Positions 1 through 5,676 of a stretch of 14,326 nt of DNA are shown here, one piece after another (position 1 is the first letter of the stretch; every line of letters starts with the position of its first letter). The translations under genes were made by a program, and so were the position numbers. Below the pieces are notes generated by a model. The model saw only the letters and a program-made list of their open reading frames with translations, was not told the origin of the DNA and did no database searches. The stretch spans positions 1 to 14,326 of the forward strand of contig CAKAPZ010000012.1 of the NCBI GenBank assembly GCA_916720015.1, written 5' to 3'. Source of the stretch: an uncultured Atopobium sp. Lineage in GTDB: Bacteria > Actinomycetota > Coriobacteriia > Coriobacteriales > Atopobiaceae.

Positions 1-751
1 AGGCATGGAGCACCTCCTCAATGTGGGTATCTTCGGAAATACCAAGGTTCTGCAGAAGGGCATCTCCAGAAAGAATTTCTTTTGAAGAGCCCTGTGCGGT
101 AATGGTTTTATTGATGACCAGGCAGAGCGGGAATTTTTCCTGGGCCAAATTGATGTCGTGAATTGAAACGAGCAATGTTTTGCCTTCTTTACTGAGGTTA
201 TTGAGCTGTTCGGTGATGATGGCCTCAGAGCGAGCGTCTACTCCCGCAAACGGTTCGTCGAGAAATACCAGCTCAGCAGCTTGCGCTATTCCACGTGCCA
301 CAAAAACACGTTTTCTTTGTCCGCCCGAGAGTTGGGCAAGTGGACGATCTGCAAGGTCGGCCAGGTTAACGCGTTCAAGTGCCTGGGCAACCAGTTCTTT
401 GTCCTGAGCGGAAGGTATGCGCATCCAACCCTGATGGACGTATCTACCTTGCATAACAACGTCTTTTACGAGCAGCGGAAACGTTGCGTCAATTGCCTCA
501 GTTTGAGGGACGTACGCGATTTTGCCCTGTTTACGTGCTTGCGAAAGAGGTTGCTGACCCCAAGTGATGGATCCCTCGCATTCAATGGTGTCCATTAGTG
601 CTTTGAAGAGCGTAGATTTTCCGGCGCCATTGACGCCAACAAGTGCGCAAAGATCTCCTGTTGAAAGCGAGAAATTCACGTCATAAATGACGGGTTTCTC
701 GCGGTCTTTTTTCTCGTACCAGGCGCAAAGTTGCGAAACACAAAGATTCAT
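1..751 (-). CDS. Metal ABC transporter ATP-binding protein (partial, 3' end outside window)
   Basis: ATPase of a Mn/Zn/Fe-type ABC importer; it would power metal uptake from the cytoplasmic face with a permease probably encoded just beyond the left edge. I translated about 250 codons from the ATG at 751. Visible motifs in order: Walker A GVNGAGKST (residues 39-47), a Q-loop region (AYVPQTEAID), ABC signature LSGGQRKRV (near 137), Walker B LVFLDEP with D-loop GVDARSE (near 158-170), and the switch-loop histidine in SIHD. The spacing is that of a complete nucleotide-binding domain. The start lies 7 nt downstream of the stop codon of the solute-binding protein gene, so the two are one transcript. 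The reading frame is open to base 1, so little of the protein should be missing. The family is certain; the exact metal comes from its partner and is inferred. Confidence 0.93.
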   Translation of the reverse strand, partial: MNLCVSQLCAWYEKKDREKPVIYDVNFSLSTGDLCALVGVNGAGKSTLFKALMDTIECEGSITWGQQPLSQARKQGKIAYVPQTEAIDATFPLLVKDVVMQGRYVHQGWMRIPSAQDKELVAQALERVNLADLADRPLAQLSGGQRKRVFVARGIAQAAELVFLDEPFAGVDARSEAIITEQLNNLSKEGKTLLVSIHDINLAQEKFPLCLVINKTITAQGSSKEILSGDALLQNLGISEDTHIEEVLHA

Positions 752-758
752 CGAACAA

Positions 759-1781
759 TTACCTTCCCATGAGACCAGATACGATTGCGTCTGCGTCGTG
801 TTGCAGCAGGTCAAGATAGGTGGGCACGGGGCCGTCAGCTTCCGAGAGGGAGTCTACGTACAAGATGTTCTTCTCGTCAGTCTTGAGGACAGCACCCGTC
901 TCGTCGGCTACCTGCTGCATTGCCTTAGGACTGACCGTTGACTCACAGAACACCGCAGGAATTTGCTGCGCCTTTACAGTTTCGACGACTTTGGCAATCT
1001 GCTGCGGAGTGCCTTCATCAGCGGCGTTAACGGCCCAGAGGTAGAGTTCCTTCATGTTGGTGTCGCGGCACAGGTACGAGAACGCTCCCTCGCAGGTCAC
1101 AAGCGTGCGCTGGCTCTCTGGCAGAGTGCTAAGCTCCTCAATCAGGTGAGAGGAGATGTTGTCGAGCTCCTTTTTGTATGCGTTGCCGTTGGCCTCGAAG
1201 TCCTTGGCGTGGTCAGGGACAAGGTTGCTTAGCGCGCGGACGATATTCTCGACATAGATCTTGCCGTTTGCGGGCGACATCCACGCATGCGGATTGGCCT
1301 GACCCTGGTAGTCGCCCTCGGCGATGGGGATAGCAGTGATGCCTTCGCTGAGGTCAGCGCGCTGAGCAGGCGAGTCGTCGACGAAGCGCTCAAACCAGCG
1401 CTCAAGCCCCAGGCCGTTGTTGAGGATGAGCTGGGCTTTCTGTGCGCGCTTGAGGTCGTCGGGCGTAGGCTCGTAGTCGTGGATCTCGGCGCCGGCCTTG
1501 GTGATGGACTCTACCTGGCAGAACTCTCCCGCAACGCGAGAAGCCATGTCTTGGATGACGGTAAAAGTGGTCAAGACAAGGGGAGCCGAGGAGTTTGGGT
1601 TTTGCGTGGCGCCTGCGCTGGCGGCGGAATCGCGTGGGCCACACGCGGCGAGAGAAGCGATGGCTGTTGCGGAGCTTGCGCCGAGCAAGGACAGCGCTGA
1701 CCTGCGGGATAGGAGAGGGTTGCGGGTAGCGTGCGGGTGTGGGTTTGCGACTGCCGGGTTATGCGTGCAGCGATGTTTCAT
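759..1781 (-). CDS. Metal ABC transporter substrate-binding lipoprotein (cluster A-I, Mn/Zn/Fe type)
   Basis: Extracytoplasmic metal-binding receptor of the ABC importer, 340 aa from the ATG at 1781. The N-terminus has a His/Pro-rich stretch, a twin-arginine SRRSALSLLG (residues 25-34) and a lipobox LAAC (44-47), so a Tat- or Sec-exported lipoprotein. The four ligand positions of the TroA/PsaA fold are visible: H101 (AEIHDYEPT), H165 (NPHAWMSP), E231 (CEGAFSYL) and D310 (YVDSLSE). In this family a His-His-Glu-Asp set is typical of Mn/Fe receptors, whereas Zn receptors such as ZnuA have a third His and a His-rich loop, absent here. An ATG five codons upstream (1796) is in frame but lacks a good ribosome site; AAGGAAGT at 1786-1793 sits well before 1781. 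It is the first gene of the operon and lies behind a palindromic promoter. Mn specificity is inferred from ligands only. Confidence 0.92.
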   Translation of the reverse strand: MKHRCTHNPAVANPHPHATRNPLLSRRSALSLLGASSATAIASLAACGPRDSAASAGATQNPNSSAPLVLTTFTVIQDMASRVAGEFCQVESITKAGAEIHDYEPTPDDLKRAQKAQLILNNGLGLERWFERFVDDSPAQRADLSEGITAIPIAEGDYQGQANPHAWMSPANGKIYVENIVRALSNLVPDHAKDFEANGNAYKKELDNISSHLIEELSTLPESQRTLVTCEGAFSYLCRDTNMKELYLWAVNAADEGTPQQIAKVVETVKAQQIPAVFCESTVSPKAMQQVADETGAVLKTDEKNILYVDSLSEADGPVPTYLDLLQHDADAIVSGLMGR

Positions 1782-1785
1782 GGCG

Positions 1786-1793
1786 ACTTCCTT
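1786..1793 (-). promoter_or_regulatory. Ribosome binding site that decides the binding-protein start
   Basis: AAGGAAGT on the minus strand, four bases before the ATG at 1781. It overlaps the codons that follow the alternative ATG at 1796, which itself has no purine-rich tract upstream. This favours the shorter protein. Confidence 0.7.
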
Positions 1794-1810
1794 CATAAAT
1801 TCAGGGCTAG

Positions 1811-1897
1811 GCTACAGAATTGACAGCTACAGAGCTGGTGGCTCGGAGCTGATAGTACGAGTCTTCGGCTATAGAGCTGTGGACTGTAGAGTTGGGA
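1811..1897 (-). repeat. Degenerate 15-nt tandem repeat in the metal-operon leader
   Basis: On the plus strand, units start at 1811, 1826, 1841, about 1856 (a shortened 12-nt unit), 1868 and 1883. The clearest share GCTAYAGAGCTG: GCTACAGAATTG, GCTACAGAGCTG, GCTATAGAGCTG and ACTGTAGAGTTG. In the transcript (minus strand) the junction at 1824-1837 reads CAGCTCTGTAGCTG, a 5-bp stem with a 4-nt loop, and neighbouring units give weaker versions. The repeat sits wholly between the predicted transcription start (about 1912) and the start codon (1781). It matches no riboswitch family I know; the yybP-ykoY Mn riboswitch consensus is not visible. Confidence 0.75.
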
Positions 1898-1918
1898 GCC
1901 CAACGGGTTTCCCGCCAT

Positions 1919-1947
1919 ATTGTATTCCTAAAAGTTAGCTATGTCTA
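1919..1947 (-). promoter_or_regulatory. Promoter of the metal-uptake operon
   Basis: Minus-strand sigma-70-type promoter: -35 TAGACA (1942-1947, five of six to TTGACA), 17-nt spacer, -10 TACAAT (1919-1924, five of six). Predicted start near 1912, giving a leader of about 130 nt. The -35 and half of the spacer lie inside the palindrome at 1930-1953, so a bound repressor would exclude RNA polymerase. Confidence 0.75.
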
Positions 1948-1953
1948 ACTTTT
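1930..1953. promoter_or_regulatory. Palindromic operator, probable DtxR/MntR-family metal repressor site
   Basis: Perfect inverted repeat AAAAGTTAG-N6-CTAACTTTT overlapping the promoter. The half-site GTTAG with its CTAAC partner resembles DtxR/IdeR boxes and, in layout, the AT-rich boxes of streptococcal Mn repressors (ScaR/SloR type). Placement in front of a Mn-type receptor supports repression when metal is plentiful. No regulator gene lies in the window, so the assignment is inferred from symmetry and context. Confidence 0.7.
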
Positions 1954-2021
1954 GAGATTTTTGAGGAAAGAAAAAGACTTTAGTTTGCAGACAAATGTCC
2001 AAAAGATTGAACGTGAAATTT

Positions 2022-2043
2022 AATGTGTCATTTATGTCACATT
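2022..2043. promoter_or_regulatory. Imperfect palindrome upstream of the dehydrogenase-permease operon
   Basis: AATGTG-N10-CACATT, about 140 nt upstream of the dehydrogenase start. The outer arms resemble a CRP-type TGTG...CACA site but the spacing is two bases too long for the usual form. It could be the target of a sugar-acid regulator. Seen only as symmetry; no motif family assigned. Confidence 0.4.
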
Positions 2044-2183
2044 TTAAGCAAATTATTTTCTTTTAACGCATTGACCATAGGATTTGTGGTTAAAAAATAT
2101 TTTTTGTATAGAAAATTATGTGAATATGGCTAGAATTTATTTGTTTTCCAATGGTTTGTGCTCATGAAAAAAGGAGAGAGAGC

Positions 2184-2936
2184 ATGGCATTCGATTTTAC
2201 AGGTAAGTTGGTTCTGGTTACAGGCGGAAGCGCTGGTATTGGCGCTGAGATCTCCAAGGGTATTGTTGCTGGAGGTGGACACGTAATCGTTTGCTCTCGT
2301 CACGAGGACACTGGTCGCAAGTTTGTCGAGGAGCTTGGCGAGGGTAACTTCTTCTACACAATGGACATTGCAGATGCAGAGGGCGTCAAGAAGACCGTTG
2401 CTCAGATTCTTGAGGAGTGCGGCGACGTCAACGTTCTTATCAACTGTGCTGGTCGCATCAGCTCCGTTCCTTTTACCGAGGTTGACGACAAAGAGTGGAA
2501 CAACACCATCAACACCAACCTCACTGGTACTTACAACGTAACTCACGCTCTCTGGCAGCACTTTATTGACCGTGGCGGCGCTCGCATTGTTAACGTTTCT
2601 TCCGTCGCAGGCAAGATTGGCGGCGGCCTCCTTGGTACCGTTGCTTATGCATCTTCCAAGGCTGGTATGAACGGCTTTACCAAGGCTATTGCTAAAGAGG
2701 GCGGCAAGTACGGCATTTCTTGTAACGCAGTTTGCCCATCTTTCACCATTACAGATATGACCACTGCACTCTCCAACGATGAGGAGAAGTACAAGAAGGT
2801 CGTAGGCATTATTCCTCTTGGCCGTCCTGCACAGGCATCTGAGCCTGCACAGATGGTACTGTTCTTTGCTTCCGATGCTGCAAGCTTCGTCAACGGTGAG
2901 GTTGGCGACTGCGACGGCGGCATCGTAATGGACTAG
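2184..2936 (+). CDS. SDR-family oxidoreductase, KduD/gluconate 5-dehydrogenase-like
   Basis: NAD(P)-dependent short-chain dehydrogenase of 250 aa, the usual length for a classical SDR. Motifs: cofactor glycine motif TGGSAGIG (13-20), NCAG, the catalytic serine in NVSS (139-140), and Y155xxxK159 in YASSK. The C-terminal FVNGEVGDCDGG segment corresponds to the family's common nGqxixvDGG. An in-frame ATG at 2151 has no ribosome site, whereas AAGGAGAG at 2171-2178 precedes the ATG at 2184. Substrate is inferred from context: the permease 10 nt downstream is of the 2-keto-3-deoxygluconate family, so oxidation or reduction of a keto sugar acid (as by KduD, 2-dehydro-3-deoxy-D-gluconate 5-dehydrogenase, or gluconate 5-dehydrogenase) is the best guess. 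The SDR family is certain; the substrate is not, and FabG-like activity cannot be excluded by sequence alone. Confidence 0.88.
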   Translation: MAFDFTGKLVLVTGGSAGIGAEISKGIVAGGGHVIVCSRHEDTGRKFVEELGEGNFFYTMDIADAEGVKKTVAQILEECGDVNVLINCAGRISSVPFTEVDDKEWNNTINTNLTGTYNVTHALWQHFIDRGGARIVNVSSVAGKIGGGLLGTVAYASSKAGMNGFTKAIAKEGGKYGISCNAVCPSFTITDMTTALSNDEEKYKKVVGIIPLGRPAQASEPAQMVLFFASDAASFVNGEVGDCDGGIVMD

Positions 2937-2946
2937 GTGATTGTTG

Positions 2947-3942
2947 ATGGCTACAAAAGAACCAATTTCTATTCAGCACCCATTTAAGGCACTGGGCCGC
3001 ATCCCAGGCGCAAACATTCTGATTCCTCTGCTACTTGGTGTTTTCATGAACACGTTTTTCCCAGAGGTATTCCCAACACTCGGCAGCTTTACCGCAGCGA
3101 TGACCGTTAAGGGCACGGCTGCTCTTGTCGGCGCTTTCATGCTGTGCGTTGGCGCAACTATTTCGTTCAAGAGTGCACCAAAGGCTGCACTTCGCGGCGC
3201 AATCATCATCATTTCTAAGGTTGTGTTCTGCGTTGCTCTTGGTCTTGCAGTTCTGTTCTTCCTGAACGACAACCTGCTTGGTCTTTCTTCCATGGTCATC
3301 CTTGCTGCTTGCTCTGGTGCAAACAACTCCATGTACGCAGGTCTGATGGCCGACTACGGTAACGAGTATGAGCAGGGTGCAGTTGCAATTACTACGCTGG
3401 TTGTTGGTCCTCCAGTTACCATGCTTGCTCTAGGTGCAACTGGCCAGTCGCCAATCAACTGGTCTTTGCTTGGCGCAGTTCTGCCAATTATTATTGGTAT
3501 TCTGCTTGGCAACTTCTTCCCATCCATGAAGAAGATGCTCACAAGCGCTCTGCCAGCAATTATTGTTATGACTTTCTTTGCTATGGGAACTACTATGAAG
3601 TTCGATTCCCTCATCATGGCTGGTCCTGCAGGTATTCTGCTTGGCGTTATCTGCTCCGTTTGCGGTGGCTTTATCAACTACTTTGTTGATCGCGCAACTG
3701 GCGGAACTGGTATTGCTGGTGTTGCTATTTCTTCCTGCGCAGGTGCAAATGCACTTACACCTGCTGCTATGGCAGAGGCTAACCCAGCTCTGTATGGCGG
3801 AGCTGCTCTTGCAACAGCAAACGCACAGGTAGCAGCTGCAGTTATCGTTACTGCAATCCTGACTCCTTTGATCACTGGTTACGTTGCTGAGCACTTTGCT
3901 AAGAAAGACAACGCTTCCGAGGAAGTTGTTGAGGCTGCTTAA
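2947..3942 (+). CDS. kdgT: 2-keto-3-deoxygluconate permease (KdgT family)
   Basis: Inner-membrane symporter for 2-keto-3-deoxygluconate-type sugar acids, 331 aa with about ten hydrophobic segments. It follows the KdgT family layout: an N-terminal motif RIPGANILIPLLLG, the segment MLCVGATISFKSAP, the Asn/Gly-rich ACSGANNSMYAGLMADYG, the GAVLPIIIGILLGNFFP segment, and the late AGVAISSCAGANALTPAAMAEANP and VIVTAILTPLIT segments, all recognisable against E. coli KdgT. An in-frame TTG at 2941 is possible, but AGGTGA at 2935-2940 is ideally placed for the ATG at 2947 and overlaps the upstream stop codon, so translation is probably coupled to the dehydrogenase. A terminator follows the stop. No kdgK or kdgA homologue lies in the window, so the internal fate of the substrate must be encoded elsewhere. 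Family confident; exact sugar acid inferred. Confidence 0.9.
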   Translation: MATKEPISIQHPFKALGRIPGANILIPLLLGVFMNTFFPEVFPTLGSFTAAMTVKGTAALVGAFMLCVGATISFKSAPKAALRGAIIIISKVVFCVALGLAVLFFLNDNLLGLSSMVILAACSGANNSMYAGLMADYGNEYEQGAVAITTLVVGPPVTMLALGATGQSPINWSLLGAVLPIIIGILLGNFFPSMKKMLTSALPAIIVMTFFAMGTTMKFDSLIMAGPAGILLGVICSVCGGFINYFVDRATGGTGIAGVAISSCAGANALTPAAMAEANPALYGGAALATANAQVAAAVIVTAILTPLITGYVAEHFAKKDNASEEVVEAA

Positions 3943-3964
3943 TCGCTCTTAAAGTTTCAAGTTC

Positions 3965-3998
3965 AAAATCCCAGTACCTTCGGGTTCTGGGATTTTTT
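3965..3998 (+). terminator. Rho-independent terminator of the dehydrogenase-permease operon
   Basis: Stem AAAATCCCAG...CTGGGATTTT with an inner ACC/GGT pairing capped by a TTCG tetraloop, followed by a run of six T. It lies 23 nt after the permease stop. Confidence 0.9.
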
Positions 3999-4099
3999 GT
4001 GGTTCGCTAAGCAGCACCAGCTCTTTGCAAGACGCTCGAAGTATGCTGATAGATGGCTTATAAGTGGGCAGCGGATGGCTCAGATTCTTCGCGAACCAC
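3999..4099. repeat. Inverted repeat bounding a 101-bp non-coding segment
   Basis: GTGGTTCGCTAAG at 3999-4011 pairs with CTTCGCGAACCAC at 4087-4099 (12 of 13 bp). The interior has no open reading frame of note. It begins directly after the T tract of the permease terminator. It could be a small structured RNA or a remnant of an inserted element; no target-site duplication is evident. Confidence 0.5.
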
Positions 4100-4117
4100 T
4101 CAAATAAGTCTCCAAGT

Positions 4118-4141
4118 GGTAAAAAATGCGTTTAGTTGGGG
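4118..4141 (+). repeat. 24-nt dispersed repeat, copy A
   Basis: Begins GGTAAAAAA and ends GCGTTTAGTTGGGG. It shares 21 or more of 24 bases with copies B and C of the palindrome immediately downstream. Confidence 0.8.
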
Positions 4142-4190
4142 TTTTCATTTTTCTGCATACAACGTTTGCCCAGATAAAAGTTTTTAGTGC

Positions 4191-4265
4191 GGTAAAAAAT
4201 CGTTTTAGTTGGGGATAAATCGGCTAATTTTCAGTTTTCATCCCCAACTAAACGCGTTTTTTACC
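4191..4265. repeat. Large palindromic element (24-nt repeat copies B and C, inverted)
   Basis: Copy B (4191-4214) starts GGTAAAAAA and ends TTTTAGTTGGGG; copy C (4242-4265) is its near-exact inverse, starting CCCCAACTAAA and ending TTTTTTACC. The two arms would pair over about 26 bp with a few mismatches near the base, around a loop of about 23 nt. The shape is that of a REP/BIME-like or miniature inverted-repeat element; no coding capacity. It could also act as a transcription barrier between the convergent genes. Confidence 0.8.
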
Positions 4266-4330
4266 TTTTTCGGCACATAATTTTGAGCTCAAAAATTACG
4301 TATTCACAGGAATGCATTTTATGACTTGAT

Positions 4331-4368
4331 TATGCAAAAAGGGTCAGAACGGAACGTTCTGACCCTTT
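4331..4368 (-). terminator. Rho-independent terminator of the AraC regulator gene
   Basis: Perfect 14-bp stem AAAGGGTCAGAACG / CGTTCTGACCCTTT (4338-4351 with 4355-4368) and a 3-nt loop. Read on the minus strand it is followed by TTTTTGC, about 45 nt after the regulator stop. The plus-strand side has no good T run. Confidence 0.88.
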
Positions 4369-4414
4369 GCTTTGTGACTAAAAAGACTGCAGTTTGCTGT
4401 TTTGTAAACGACAC

Positions 4415-5224
4415 CTACTTAATCAGGACATTTCCCTCATAGCTGTCATGAACGTCCTGAGGTGTAACGCCCATGTGCTTCTTATAGAGCCTGCTGAAGT
4501 AGAACGGATCATTGTAACCAACAGCCTCGGAGGTCTCGCGCACAGAAAGACCAGATTGAAGCAGCTGCTGAGCATGGTCAAGACGCTTCGCAATAATGAA
4601 TGTCATTGGGCGAACGCCAAATGTTTGAACAAAATTGTTAGAGAAACGCTGAGTGCTCATTCCACAGCGTTTAGCTAGACCGGGAATGGTAATTGGATCT
4701 GCAAAGTGGAGCTCAATGTACGTGCGAGCCTCGGCCATGCTCTCCTGGACTTTTTGGCTGTTGGTGAGCAGGAACATTGATTTGATGAGCTCGGTACCGT
4801 TGACAATCTGCGCAACACGGTTGTCCAGCGATGGGGTAGTGTTAAGTTTTTCCAGGTCAAGCGTCTTATCAAGAATGCGATCAAATCCCTGAGGATCAAA
4901 TGCGTACGCATTGAAGATTGGGCTGCTGGTATCTCCCTGAACGCCATCATAGTAGATGTTTACGTGGTCAAACGAGCGACCGTAGAGTGTGCGGTACGTT
5001 ACAGTCTGACCTGCAGGAGCGTGTACAACTGTGGATCCTTCACAGATGAATTCTTTGCTGCCAATAGTAATTTCAGCTGATCCAAACACAGGAATGATAA
5101 AAACAGAGTGAGCAAGCGAAAAAGTAACTTGGGAGTCAGCAATCTTCTGCTGGCGGTTGATTGAAAATACACTATACGTCTGCCGCGAATAGGTCTCTTT
5201 TAGCTCCTGCAGATTTGCCTGCAT
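4415..5224 (-). CDS. AraC-family transcriptional regulator
   Basis: DNA-binding regulator of 269 aa, a usual length for AraC proteins with an N-terminal cupin-like sensor. The first 100 residues are beta-rich with a cupin-like stretch (IPVFGSAEITIG, EFICEGSTVVHAPAG). The C-terminal domain (about 160-262) carries both helix-turn-helix units: ITIPGLAKRCGMSTQRFSNNF (about 178-198) and VRETSEAVGYNDPFYFSRLYKKHMGVTP (about 228-255), the second with the family's GFxdxxYFSRxFKkxxGxtP pattern. GAGGAGA at 5229-5235 fixes the start at 5224. It is monocistronic with its own promoter and terminator and converges on the sugar-acid operon; sensing a sugar acid and controlling that operon is plausible but rests on position only. 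The envelope operon upstream in the divergent direction is an alternative target. Confidence 0.92.
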   Translation of the reverse strand: MQANLQELKETYSRQTYSVFSINRQQKIADSQVTFSLAHSVFIIPVFGSAEITIGSKEFICEGSTVVHAPAGQTVTYRTLYGRSFDHVNIYYDGVQGDTSSPIFNAYAFDPQGFDRILDKTLDLEKLNTTPSLDNRVAQIVNGTELIKSMFLLTNSQKVQESMAEARTYIELHFADPITIPGLAKRCGMSTQRFSNNFVQTFGVRPMTFIIAKRLDHAQQLLQSGLSVRETSEAVGYNDPFYFSRLYKKHMGVTPQDVHDSYEGNVLIK

Positions 5225-5284
5225 AGAATCTCCTCATTTCAAAAGCGCTCTAATGCGCCGAATATTAAAAATAACATGGAGAGT

Positions 5285-5312
5285 ATTTTAGCCAGCAGAA
5301 CTGCGATTGCAA
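5285..5312 (-). promoter_or_regulatory. Promoter of the AraC regulator
   Basis: Minus-strand -35 TTGCAA (5307-5312), 16-nt spacer, -10 TAAAAT (5285-5290, five of six). Predicted leader about 55 nt, ending in GAGGAGA before the start codon. Confidence 0.6.
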
Positions 5313-5539
5313 CCCCAAAATCAAATAAAATGCCATTTCAGGGGTTAAATTTTGATTAACGAGAAAGACAATTGCCTACGTAACTTTAAGAGAATGATTT
5401 GAAAAAGAACAATTTATGTATAAATTTTATCCATGCAAATCAAAGATATTCCATTTTGTTTATTTGCTTTAAACTGCCGATAAATAGCGTTTTTTGATAC
5501 CATAAATCAGTTATGCACAAATGGATACTTCAGGTTAAC

Positions 5540-5599
5540 TTTAGATACTGCAGACTTCATTTAGATGCCGTAGCTTTCTTTTAGCCTGCCATGGATTCC
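5540..5599 (+). repeat. Degenerate 20-nt period repeat upstream of the envelope operon
   Basis: Three successive 20-nt units begin TTTAG: TTTAGATACTGCAGACTTCA (5540), TTTAGATGCCGTAGCTTTCT (5560) and one starting TTTAGCCTGCC (5580). The period is close to two helical turns, so it could be a set of in-phase protein sites. Weakly conserved and possibly chance. Confidence 0.4.
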
Positions 5600-5640
5600 A
5601 TTGGTTTTTCAGGTCTTAGGTTTTATTGGCTTCTGTAGAG

Positions 5641-5668
5641 TTTTCTCGTAGAAGTTTTCTCGTAGAAG
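5641..5668 (+). repeat. Exact 14-nt tandem duplication ahead of the envelope operon start
   Basis: TTTTCTCGTAGAAG occurs twice head to tail. The second copy supplies AGAAGG (5664-5669), the ribosome site seven bases before the ATG at 5677. Copy-number change here would move or duplicate that purine tract relative to upstream sequence. Each unit carries the TTTCTCG word that is enriched through the window. Confidence 0.85.
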
Positions 5669-5676
5669 GTTTGTAT

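Larger units (their letters stand above)
1782..2183. other. Divergent intergenic region between metal-uptake and sugar-acid operons
   Basis: No gene seen. From left to right it holds the leader of the metal operon with a 15-nt tandem repeat (1811-1897), the operon promoter embedded in a palindrome (1919-1953), a second palindrome facing the dehydrogenase gene (2022-2043), then an AT-rich stretch with the dehydrogenase Shine-Dalgarno site AAGGAGAG at 2171-2178. No convincing sigma-70 promoter was found for the dehydrogenase. The weak matches (TTGACC at 2071-2076; TTGTGG at 2084-2089 with TATAGA at 2107-2112, spacer 17) would fit an activator-dependent promoter. Confidence 0.7.
3943..4414. other. 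Repeat-rich intergenic island between convergent genes
   Basis: No gene seen. It contains the permease terminator (3965-3998), a 13-bp inverted repeat bounding about 100 bp (3999-4099), three copies of a 24-nt element (4118-4141, 4191-4214 and, inverted, 4242-4265), and the minus-strand terminator of the AraC regulator (4331-4368). Confidence 0.8.
5225..5676. other. Divergent intergenic region between AraC regulator and envelope operon
   Basis: No gene seen. It holds the AraC promoter (5285-5312), a 7-bp inverted repeat AATCAAA (5319-5325) / TTTGATT (5351-5357) behind that promoter, a 20-nt period repeat (5540-5599) and an exact 14-nt tandem duplication (5641-5668). A convincing plus-strand promoter for the envelope operon was not found, although AT-rich sequence between 5390 and 5520 is a likely place. 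Confidence 0.7.

Noticed and set aside
759..1781. Zinc-specific ZnuA assignment
   Set aside because: The third ligand position is Glu (CEGAFSYL) and there is no His-rich loop, which fits Mn/Fe-type receptors better; the metal remains unproven.
1811..1897. yybP-ykoY (Mn) riboswitch in the metal-operon leader
   Set aside because: The conserved loop sequences of that family are not visible; the leader is a tandem repeat instead.
1498..1938. Plus-strand frame with repeated GYR/SYRAG peptides, opposite the binding protein and its leader
   Set aside because: It is antisense to a clear gene, and its repeats come from the 15-nt nucleotide repeat. No ribosome site.
2022..2043. CRP site before the dehydrogenase-permease operon
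   Set aside because: TGTG...CACA spacing is two bases longer than the standard CRP site, so it is kept only as an unassigned palindrome.
3999..4411. Insertion sequence in the repeat island
   Set aside because: No transposase frame and no target-site duplication; only short inverted repeats and palindromes are present.
5626..5676. N-terminal TTG-initiated extension of the YidC fusion containing SRRSFL, a Tat-like motif
   Set aside because: The motif arises from the 14-nt tandem duplication in non-coding sequence. The ATG at 5677 has a well-placed AGAAGG and starts directly at the insertase-like domain.
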